From NCBI GenBank assembly GCA_964496475.1, contig CAZBZS010000048.1, positions 1 to 18,739 of the forward strand: a stretch of 18,739 nt of DNA, given 5' to 3'. The DNA comes from JASLPR01 sp964496475 (GTDB taxonomy: Bacteria > Chloroflexota > UBA11872 > VXNJ01). Numbering within the stretch: position 1 is the first letter of the stretch; each line of letters begins with the position of its first letter. The notes under the pieces were generated by a model that was not told where the DNA came from, ran no database searches, and saw only the letters and a list, made by a program, of their open reading frames with translations. Below are positions 1 through 6,862 of the stretch, piece by piece. A program made the translations under genes and the position numbers.

Positions 1-8
1 TAACTTGA

Positions 9-27
9 GCCAAGGTCGCACCTTGGC
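9..27. repeat. Perfect 8-bp stem hairpin
   Basis: GCCAAGGT (9-16) is the exact reverse complement of ACCTTGGC (20-27), with a 3-nt loop CGC. It is the cleanest short palindrome noticed in the window. It could be the 3' end signal of a transcript entering from either side, or a dispersed REP-like element. No run of T follows on either strand within the visible bases, so intrinsic termination is not supported. Confidence 0.6.
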
Positions 28-200
28 CTGAGCGGGATGGAGTTGTTGGCCGGTCAGGGATGTGATCTACGGCTTCAAATTGGCAATCTGGTGCTGAACT
101 GGGGGTTGATGCGCCGCCCGAAATGCGACTGGTCCCGGGCGTGGAGACTTGTGCGGGTCGAGTGATCGGCCCTTCCGGCATGGGATGTATTCCCGGATTT

Positions 201-228
201 GGTGCCGGGATCCTTATCCCCGGATACC
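201..228. repeat. Imperfect inverted repeat with one bulge
   Basis: CCGGGAT faces ATCCCCGG across a CCTT loop. Flanking GGT and ACC extend the stem outward, and one extra C forms a bulge. It sits about 110 bp downstream of the stop of the minus-strand glycosyltransferase, so it could act as a 3' structure of that mRNA. The lack of a U-tract makes a rho-independent terminator unlikely. Confidence 0.3.
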
Positions 229-335
229 GGCAGGGATGCGAATCGCGCGATGACCGATCCGTACAAGACAATCGGTACCGGATCGGGGGGTGGCAGAGCG
301 AGTGTGGCGGATTTGGCGCATGGCAGTTCTCGGGC

Positions 336-1022
336 TCAGATCCCTCGAATCCAGTGTCCTATGAGGAAGCGGAGGAACGCGATTCCGGTGGGAATCGACA
401 GGGCCTTGCTGCCGCCGCCGAGGCGCGGGCCCTCGCGGGTGGGAATTTCACCGATGCTAAGGCCGAGCCGGAGAGCCCGCGCGGTCATTTCGTATTCGAT
501 GGTGAACCCGTTGGACTGAGGGCTCATGGCGAAGAAGGCTTGCCGGCTGAACCCGCGAAAGCCGTTGATCGGGTCAGAAACGAAGGGACGATTCTGGCCC
601 CAGCCGATGTTGAGCGCTCGCCCGAAGAAGATGTTGGCCCACTTTCGGAAGGGGAGAAGGTCGTCATCTTCTTCGTTGACCGAGTCGGGCAGGAAACGGG
701 AGGCAATTGCCATGTCGTGCCCACCGGCGAGCAGTTCAAAGAGGCGGGGGACATCGGCGGGGTCTTCGTTGCCGTCGGGGCTGAACAGGACAATGTGGTC
801 GCCGGTGGCGGCGAGGACGCCCTCCCGAATCGCGGCGCCGCGTCCGCGACTGACCTGATCGACTATGCGGATACCGTTGTCTTCGAGCGTTTGGCGGGTG
901 CTATCGGCGGATCCCCCGTCGACGGCAAACAGTTCTTCGGCATCGAAGGCCTGAATGCTCGGGAGCAGGGCGCGAAGTCCGTCGATTTCGTCGAGAGTGA
1001 GGAGGATTATCGTTCGATTCAT
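336..1022 (-). CDS. GT2 glycosyltransferase, DPM1-like (228 aa)
   Basis: A family 2 GT-A-fold glycosyltransferase that probably moves a sugar from a nucleotide donor to a lipid-linked or polyprenyl acceptor at the cytoplasmic face. From the ATG at 1022 the protein has a short strand (RTIILLTLDE, 3-12), the nucleotide-site motif VDGGSADST (34-42), RGRGAAIREG (59-68), and SPDGN (81-85) where most DPM1 relatives have a DxD-type motif. ASRF (107-110) and a C-terminal GGGSKA (202-207) follow. A GTG start at 1160 would add 46 residues with no domain character, so I prefer 1022, although no good Shine-Dalgarno precedes it. It is the last gene of the minus-strand group, 186 bp after the 630-aa fusion. 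Its sequence resembles that protein's C-terminal domain, so the two look like products of a duplication. There is no membrane anchor, unlike GtrB-type enzymes. Confidence 0.85.
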   Translation of the reverse strand: MNRTIILLTLDEIDGLRALLPSIQAFDAEELFAVDGGSADSTRQTLEDNGIRIVDQVSRGRGAAIREGVLAATGDHIVLFSPDGNEDPADVPRLFELLAGGHDMAIASRFLPDSVNEEDDDLLPFRKWANIFFGRALNIGWGQNRPFVSDPINGFRGFSRQAFFAMSPQSNGFTIEYEMTARALRLGLSIGEIPTREGPRLGGGSKALSIPTGIAFLRFLIGHWIRGI

Positions 1023-1208
1023 CCGGGAGGATTTGCCTGGAACGATGCGATGGACCGGGCCACGCTTATCGAGCCAGGGAATCGCCGGTGAGAGCGGATG
1101 AAGCCCGAACCGCCGGGAACGACAACTCCAGTCCGCGACCAGAGGTTCATGGGCGATCACTCCATCCGCAGAGGCGAGCTGGAGCGGAAGAGGCCGAGCG
1201 GCGGGGTG

Positions 1209-3101
1209 TCACGAACGTACCCCTCGACCGCGAAATATGTTGGAGGCAAGCACCCGTATGAGAGACGGAATGCTGGCGAATGCGCGAAGGGTGCGGCTGC
1301 CGCCGACGACCCTAGATTCGGCCGTCGGGACTTCGGCAACGTTCAGTTGGCGGCGAAGCGCGATCAGGGAAATTTCGTAAGAAACGACGACTCGGTCGGA
1401 GCGAAGACGCAAACCTGCGATGATCTCGCTGCGGAAGGCTTTGAATTGGGAGAGGCTGTCGGTGAGATTACCGCCGAAAATGAGATTGGCGAACAGAGTG
1501 AAGATTCTGTTGCCAATTCGTCGGGGCTGAGAGAGCGGCCCGGGTCGTGATCCGGAACCGACGGTAAACCGGGAAGCGATTACGAGATCGTTGCCTCGCT
1601 GCAAGGTGAGAAGCAGGCGGCCGATGTCGTCGGGATCATAGCCGCCGTCCAGCGGAAAAATGACTATGTCGCGGGCGCGATTATCTGGCTCGGTCAGGGC
1701 GGCTGCAAGGTTTCGGGTGGAGAGAAACTCGACATTGGGCCCGACGGAGCGAAGCCTCTCCAAGGCGGGCTCCGGTAAGTCCGGGGAGATGACGCGGATT
1801 CGTTCGAAAAGCTGAGCGGGTAAATGTTCGATCAGCAGGTTTTCTAGATTCGCGGGGATGTTAAGTGCATCGACAACGAGGACTGACTCGCGCGCGCTGG
1901 GTGCCGCAGGGGGATTCCAGTACTCGTCGACTACGGAGACGATGTAGTCGAGATCGCTGCTGGTCAGATGTTGATGGCAACCGAGATAGAAGCCTCTGGC
2001 GTTGATTCGGCGGGCTACGGGGAACTCGCGCTCGTCGATCTGCAACAATCCCCGGTATACGGGTTGATTTGTCACTGGCATCATGTCGCGGGTCTCTATA
2101 CCGCGATGCTCCAAGTGCATGACGAAATCGTTCTTGTCCTCGTTCCGCAGCACAATGGGGTACATCATGAAGGAGTGCTCTGACCCGGGCCGGATAGCGG
2201 GCAACTGAATTTCGGATTGAAGGTGGGAGAGGGCCTGGGTCAGGAAGGCGCCGTTGGCCCGTCGGGCGAGAATAGACTCGTCAAAATCTTCGTCGAGCTG
2301 GGCAACGCCGAGGGCGGCTTCGAGCTCGGTCGTACGAAAGCTGTGCCCTGGACTGATGAATTTGAACCTGCGCTCGACGACGGTGCGGAGACGCTCGGGG
2401 CCGAGATTGTCGTCGTCATCGATGTTGGTGTAAATCGAATCCCGGCCATGGTTTATGAGGGATCTGAGACTGACCGCATATTCGGGGGAATTGGTGGTGT
2501 TCAACCCCCCGACGCCGGTGGTCAGCAGATGTGCCACATAGGTGGAGAAACAGGCGATATCGCCAAACGATCCGACCATACGGCCCTTGTATTTGGCGAC
2601 CATGGTTTCGCAGGAATCTTCGATAACCCGAAGATTGTGCCGCCGGGCGATGTCCATCAGGGGGTCCATGTCGCAGGGATGCCCGAAGAGATGAACGGGG
2701 ATCATGGCCCGGGTGCGTGCGGTGACGGCGTTTTCGACGCCGTCCGGATCCAATTCGTAGTAGTGAGGGTCGACGTCCACGAGGACCGGGGTGAGGTTGT
2801 TATGGATGACGACGTTGATTGTGGCGACGAAGGTCACTGCAGGTACGATGACTTCGTCTCCGTCGGCCCATCCGTGCATCTCCTTCAACGCCGCGATGGC
2901 GACGTGGAGGGCACTGGTACCGCTGTTGCTAAGGACGCCAAAGCGGCACCCGTGCATCTGAGCGACGCGATCCTCGAGTTCGCGAGCGAACCGACCGTAC
3001 GACAGCCGTCCGGAATCGAGAACTTGCATCACCAGGTCCCGGGCATGGTCTGAAACGCGTAGGGTTCCGACTCCAATGTTCGGCTCCGGTCCAGACGGCA
3101 T
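1209..3101 (-). CDS. DegT/StrS PLP-fold protein fused to GT2-like domain
   Basis: A 630-aa two-domain protein. Residues 1 to about 395 are a full DegT/DnrJ/EryC1/StrS fold: SNSGTSALH (58-66), the EDS segment of the PLP site (161-163), FSTYVAHLLTTGVGG (185-199), and NHGRD (217-221). In aminotransferases of this family the residue six into that last motif is the Schiff-base Lys, as in SFFGNKTITTGEGG. Here it is His191. Known relatives with this swap are the 3-dehydratases ColD and E1, so dehydration rather than transamination is possible; this is inference. Residues from about 405 to 630 resemble a GT2 domain, with FPLDGGYDPDDI (482-493), ASRF (509-512) and VGGSR (599-603). The usual DDGS position reads ISPDL, so its donor site looks lost. 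Similarity to the next gene points to a paralogous origin. A weak GGAG lies about 11 nt upstream of the ATG. A standalone DegT protein is about 370-400 aa, so the fusion is real extra length. Confidence 0.85.
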   Translation of the reverse strand: MPSGPEPNIGVGTLRVSDHARDLVMQVLDSGRLSYGRFARELEDRVAQMHGCRFGVLSNSGTSALHVAIAALKEMHGWADGDEVIVPAVTFVATINVVIHNNLTPVLVDVDPHYYELDPDGVENAVTARTRAMIPVHLFGHPCDMDPLMDIARRHNLRVIEDSCETMVAKYKGRMVGSFGDIACFSTYVAHLLTTGVGGLNTTNSPEYAVSLRSLINHGRDSIYTNIDDDDNLGPERLRTVVERRFKFISPGHSFRTTELEAALGVAQLDEDFDESILARRANGAFLTQALSHLQSEIQLPAIRPGSEHSFMMYPIVLRNEDKNDFVMHLEHRGIETRDMMPVTNQPVYRGLLQIDEREFPVARRINARGFYLGCHQHLTSSDLDYIVSVVDEYWNPPAAPSARESVLVVDALNIPANLENLLIEHLPAQLFERIRVISPDLPEPALERLRSVGPNVEFLSTRNLAAALTEPDNRARDIVIFPLDGGYDPDDIGRLLLTLQRGNDLVIASRFTVGSGSRPGPLSQPRRIGNRIFTLFANLIFGGNLTDSLSQFKAFRSEIIAGLRLRSDRVVVSYEISLIALRRQLNVAEVPTAESRVVGGSRTLRAFASIPSLIRVLASNIFRGRGVRS

Positions 3102-3390
3102 GCGGGGATGATCTCCGGCGAATCAATGAGTGGTCACGGATGGTGCACGACCGATTTTGCCACAGGTTCTGACAGCTCGCCGAGACCTGCGCTGAGTGCT
3201 TCGCGGCAGTGGCGGCCGGTTTCACCTGAAGATGAACGGGGGATGTGGGAATAGAGCGGTCCTGAGCTTGCGGCTGCCCCATCTAGCGTCCTTGACGCAA
3301 AGGATTTACTGGCGACATTGCGGAGATCGATCAGGCGGCACCCATTCGAGCGCCAACGCGAGGCTGCCAAACCGGGCCGGGCTGACAGGA

Positions 3391-5382
3391 TTAATCAGAG
3401 GGAAAGGTCAGGGGTTGGCGGACCAGCAGCGCGCCCCGCCCGAGTTGCCCGGGATAAGTGGCGACAGAATCGAGCTGAAACTCGGTCTGTCGAGTCTCAT
3501 AGATAATATTGGGGGCGAACGAGGTGGGCTGGAACCCGTCCCAAGGCGAGTAAAACCAGAGCTGACGGCCGCTGGCGCGAAGCTCGTCAAAGAGCTCGAC
3601 GGTAGAGTCATGCCCCTCGAAAAACATGCCGGTTGTGGTACCCCATGCTTTCCCGCCGAAACCGACCCCCGGCACTTTAGAAATCGGACTGCCCCAGCGT
3701 TCCTCACCGCCGGTTGCATCGAAGAACTCCAGGAAATCAGCCTCAGCGGTCAAAACCAGCCTGCCTCCGTTTTCTGCGTCATATAGAACGGTAGCTCCGG
3801 TCAAATGCCTGACCTCCCAGGGATCCACATCGCCGCTTGTGAGCAACATGGACTTATCGTCAAAGCGGGTCGCGAGCCACTTGAGATATCGCGCTTCAGC
3901 ACTTCTGCCCTCGACTGCGCCTGCGAACTGGGAGGCCCCCGATGCAACAAGGATGACCAACGCCATGGAAGCGATGGCAACCTGGATCGATCGCGCTTTT
4001 CCTTGAGAGGACCGGCCACGCCAGCCGGTGACGCGGTCGAGGGCAAATCCGACGGTAATGCCGGCGATGAGAAGGACGAAGAATACGAGTGCATTTGTGT
4101 GTCGCGGCTGAGTCAGTAGGGGCAGGTAGAGGGTCATCAAGGTGAGAAACGGAATGAACAGCAGAGTGAGCACCCGAGCGAGCGGGACGTAAGCGAAGGC
4201 CAGTGCGAAGACCACATAAGAAAGCATGACGGTGGGTTCGTTCAAGGCGAGCTGGCTGCGGAAAAGGACGGCCGTGACAGGCACGGCGATGAGTCCGGTG
4301 AGTGAAGGCCAGGGGTGACGCCAGCGGCTGAGGACAATAACGAACACGGCTACGGCGATAACCGCCAGCAGCCAGCGGTAAAGGGGTATGACGTTGCCGA
4401 TGTGACCGTGTATGAGGGCGGGAAGCAGGTCCGTGAATCTCGGCAGGAACTTTGTGAACACCACGCGGATCGTGTCCCGTGGCTGCCAGTCGTTCCACTT
4501 GACGGAGGGATCGTAGGTGACGACCAGAGCGCGCTGATTGTTGGTGTCTCCGCTGAGCGCGCCCAGCCCGAGGCCGGATTCGCTGTCTCTGTCGAAGGAA
4601 CTGATGGAGAGAATCGTGACGACAACAATCGCCAGGAACAATACTGGGACCGGCAATGTCCGTGTCCAGCCGAATGAAGACGCAGCAGAGCCACTGGATA
4701 GGGATAGGGCCCGGGGGAACCAGCGTTTCCGCGTGGCCAGCAGCGGCCAGGCGAGGACAGCCCAGGCGGTCGCTGGGTATGTCCAAGTGGCGTGGCCCAG
4801 AGCGAGAACGGAAAGCGCGATAGCCAGCATCAATTGCCGGGGCAAGGTGGCACGCCGGGCGCAGAACACAAATGCCCAGCACACCACGGCTATGGCGATC
4901 ATTGTCTGCCCGTCGGCCCAGCCATTGAGGCCAAACCAGGAGGCGACCGGGTCGAAGATGACGAAGGTTCCGGTAACCATTGCGCCGAGCAGCCGTCCGG
5001 TCGCCAGGAAAACCGTGTGGGCGGCAATTGGGACGACGAGGGCGCTGGTAGCAACGAGAAACCAGGCCCAGACGTGAAATCCCAATTCAATTCCGAAAAC
5101 CTTAAACAGGAGTGCCTGTACCGGTATGAACATGAGACCCTCGGTACGAAATTTCAGGGCGGAAAAGTCACCGTCGGCCAGGTGCAGAGCCGAAGCTATC
5201 CAAACCCCATCGGAATAGCCCCAGCCCACTCCGTCCCACCAGGCGGCGTAGTCGAGCCGGATAAAGTCTGCCGCCCGCATCAGGATGGCGGCCAATAGTA
5301 GAAGGGCGAGCACCATCACCAGGGGGGTCCTGAGCGCGATCTTGGTCGGGACCGCGGGAGGATCCGGTATTGCCGTGGTCAT
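3391..5382 (-). CDS. Multi-pass membrane protein, GT-C-like (663 aa)
   Basis: An integral membrane protein of unknown exact function. A cytoplasmic N-terminal tail of about 20 residues is followed by TM1 (about 20-40). An extracytoplasmic loop rich in Trp and Asp (43-72) follows, then roughly ten further hydrophobic segments up to about 482. Residues about 485-663 are soluble and lie outside by topology logic. The plan of many helices, an aromatic/acidic first loop and a C-terminal globular domain resembles GT-C glycosyltransferases that use polyprenyl-phosphate sugars, but I see no diagnostic motif. A polymerase or other glycan-handling role is equally open. The start ATG overlaps the stop of the upstream gene as ATGA, with no separate ribosome site, which points to translational coupling. 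The 289 bp after its stop (3102-3390) hold no convincing gene. Confidence 0.8.
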   Translation of the reverse strand: MTTAIPDPPAVPTKIALRTPLVMVLALLLLAAILMRAADFIRLDYAAWWDGVGWGYSDGVWIASALHLADGDFSALKFRTEGLMFIPVQALLFKVFGIELGFHVWAWFLVATSALVVPIAAHTVFLATGRLLGAMVTGTFVIFDPVASWFGLNGWADGQTMIAIAVVCWAFVFCARRATLPRQLMLAIALSVLALGHATWTYPATAWAVLAWPLLATRKRWFPRALSLSSGSAASSFGWTRTLPVPVLFLAIVVVTILSISSFDRDSESGLGLGALSGDTNNQRALVVTYDPSVKWNDWQPRDTIRVVFTKFLPRFTDLLPALIHGHIGNVIPLYRWLLAVIAVAVFVIVLSRWRHPWPSLTGLIAVPVTAVLFRSQLALNEPTVMLSYVVFALAFAYVPLARVLTLLFIPFLTLMTLYLPLLTQPRHTNALVFFVLLIAGITVGFALDRVTGWRGRSSQGKARSIQVAIASMALVILVASGASQFAGAVEGRSAEARYLKWLATRFDDKSMLLTSGDVDPWEVRHLTGATVLYDAENGGRLVLTAEADFLEFFDATGGEERWGSPISKVPGVGFGGKAWGTTTGMFFEGHDSTVELFDELRASGRQLWFYSPWDGFQPTSFAPNIIYETRQTEFQLDSVATYPGQLGRGALLVRQPLTFPSD

Positions 5383-6701
5383 AGTGAACGGGTCGGTCCG
5401 TGTCTGGTCAGTCGAAGCAACAGGGTGCCAGTCGCGACGGCGAGCCAGGCGAGTCCTGCTAGCATCGGCGGGCGAGTAGTGTAAATGCGGTTGAGGATGC
5501 CCAGGTCGCCCTCCAACGGGTTACCTGATTTCAGCACCTGTATCTGCACTGCCTTCGAATCGGGTCCCTCAAGGATGTGGGCGACGAGCGCGGTCAATGT
5601 CAAGGCCATCGCGGCAAACACAGCGATAGCCAGCAGCAGCTCCGGTCCACCACCGAATGCGCGGCGAGTCGCTGCGTAGCGGTCGCGGACGATATGTACT
5701 CCGGTCAGAATAGGCCTCCAGAGAACTAGTGCGGCACCTTCCAATGAGTTGCCAAGTGAGTCTCTGAGCTGGTCTCTCGGTATCGACTCGTAGAAGCGTG
5801 CCAAATTCCAGAGGCGTGCCAAATACCGGCCTAGCCTTCGGCTCAGATCCAATGCCCATGGAGCCACTCCGACCAGTACGACGATCGCAATCCACTCTGG
5901 CCAGATTTTTTCCTCCTGCTCGGGCAGGACTCTCAGACCGGCCATGCGTAGCTTGATCGCAAGGATGAATAGGGTGACTACCAGGCCGGTTACGAAAGGG
6001 AAAATTAGGCGCGTACTTCGACTCCCGTGTGGCGGGATCAGTTTTGTGGATGAGTGGCCAACGACGAGAGTGAGTGCCGAGATTGCTGCGACCAACCCGA
6101 ACAGCCCGGCCGGAAGGCGCGTCGTCGCGGCCCGAAAGACGTCGGCTCGTTGGATGGTGCGCCAGGGACGGAGGGCCACGTCGATATGGTCGCCGGTGGG
6201 AATGCCGTTGGTAACCGCGGCGCCGGGCAGCATGTCGGTGAGAGAAGCCATGATGTAAACGGGCACACCGGTCCGTTCGCCGACGACGATTTGCAGCCGG
6301 AATTGGTGGTCTTCGATCTGAACTATGGGGGCGAAATCCCAGCGTACGGCTGAGATTTCCGTGCTGACTCGGGCGGACACTTCGTTCTGTCGCAGAAGCG
6401 AGTCGCCTTCGAAGAGCCTTAGGATGAGCGGTGCCTGAGTGTCCCTGTCCGAGTCGGTCCAGACGAAGATCTCCAGCGCGGTGAGGTAAGAGCCGGATCC
6501 TTCAAATTCTTGCTCCACAGAGCCGCCGGGGGCCAGCGGGCCGATGCTGAAGATGGGTTCGGGCACGGAAGCGGTGAGGGGGGCATTCCACGAGAGAGTC
6601 CAGAGCATAATTGCCGTGGCGACCCCGGTGCCGAGAATGAGCGCATAGGCGACGACCAGGAGACGATTCCAAGAATGCCGATATGACTGCGAGTCCACCA
6701 T
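5379..6701 (-). CDS. Membrane protein with extracytoplasmic domain (440 aa)
   Basis: I do not recognise the family. TM1 lies at about 13-36. A soluble region of about 160 residues (37-196) follows, with alternating hydrophobic residues, few helices and a Gly/Pro-rich opening (GPLAPGGSVEQEF, 54-66), suggesting a beta-sandwich on the outer face. Further TM segments lie at about 197-215, 232-250, 268-285, 353-375 and 412-430. A polar, helix-rich stretch between 286 and 350 is probably cytoplasmic. It overlaps the start of the 663-aa membrane protein by four bases (ATGA), so the two are very likely made together and may form a complex. It is the first gene of the minus-strand group. No Shine-Dalgarno is visible before the ATG. 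A -10-like TAGAAT sits just upstream, so a very short leader or leaderless mRNA is possible. Confidence 0.75.
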   Translation of the reverse strand: MVDSQSYRHSWNRLLVVAYALILGTGVATAIMLWTLSWNAPLTASVPEPIFSIGPLAPGGSVEQEFEGSGSYLTALEIFVWTDSDRDTQAPLILRLFEGDSLLRQNEVSARVSTEISAVRWDFAPIVQIEDHQFRLQIVVGERTGVPVYIMASLTDMLPGAAVTNGIPTGDHIDVALRPWRTIQRADVFRAATTRLPAGLFGLVAAISALTLVVGHSSTKLIPPHGSRSTRLIFPFVTGLVVTLFILAIKLRMAGLRVLPEQEEKIWPEWIAIVVLVGVAPWALDLSRRLGRYLARLWNLARFYESIPRDQLRDSLGNSLEGAALVLWRPILTGVHIVRDRYAATRRAFGGGPELLLAIAVFAAMALTLTALVAHILEGPDSKAVQIQVLKSGNPLEGDLGILNRIYTTRPPMLAGLAWLAVATGTLLLRLTRHGPTRSL

Positions 6702-6862
6702 AAGAGCATTCTAACTTCGACCGGAGGCTGCAGGGAGGCCCGAAGATTAGTCGGGGAGGTTGCTCGACGAATCTACGTTTGAAGCGCTGCTTCTGAGGAA
6801 TAGCGTAATCGGACAAAAGTTTCTAAATCCGTGCCATTGAGCTGTCTGATATTGCCTGAGAT
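6702..6862. promoter_or_regulatory. Divergent intergenic region between the two main gene groups
   Basis: These 161 bp separate the first genes of the minus-strand and plus-strand groups, so promoters for both should lie here. A 13-bp inverted repeat, GAAGC-GCT-GCTTC, lies at 6781-6793 near the middle and could be a regulator site or a small hairpin. On the minus strand TAGAAT (6713-6708) ends six bases before the ATG at 6701. No matching -35 box is evident, and I could not fix a plus-strand promoter. Confidence 0.35.
6708..6713 (-). promoter_or_regulatory. Possible -10 box of a leaderless promoter
   Basis: On the minus strand the hexamer TAGAAT matches the TATAAT consensus at five of six positions and is followed by GCTCTT and then the ATG at 6701. 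A start site at the usual distance would fall on or next to the A of the ATG, giving a leaderless mRNA. That would explain the missing Shine-Dalgarno. The -35 region (TCCCTG) is poor, so this is tentative. Confidence 0.2.

Larger units (their letters stand above)
1..335. other. Non-coding left flank with hairpins
   Basis: No convincing gene is seen here. Open frames exist on both strands, but their compositions look like random GC-rich translation (rich in Arg, Gly and Ser, with no domain motif). The stretch lies downstream of the minus-strand glycosyltransferase that ends at 336. It carries one perfect short hairpin at 9-27 and one imperfect hairpin at 201-228, listed separately. Neither is followed by a clear T-tract on the strand that would need it, so I do not call a terminator. 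Confidence 0.55.

Noticed and set aside
123..1091. Long plus-strand open frame opposite the GT2 gene
   Set aside because: It is antisense to a clear glycosyltransferase with intact motifs; its translation has no domain pattern and is rich in Gly, Glu and Ala, as expected for the complement of a GC-rich gene.
1023..1160. N-terminal extension of the stand-alone GT2 to a GTG at 1160
   Set aside because: The 46 extra residues precede the normal GT2 beginning and look like translated spacer.
2217..3053. 278-codon plus-strand open frame opposite the DegT-like domain
   Set aside because: The minus strand here shows all DegT/StrS motifs in order, while the plus-strand translation has none. It is a shadow of the real gene.
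3896..4882. 328-codon frame on the minus strand inside the 663-aa membrane gene
   Set aside because: It lies in another frame of the same strand and is rich in Arg, His, Pro and Ser with no membrane or domain pattern. The true frame shows regular hydrophobic helices.
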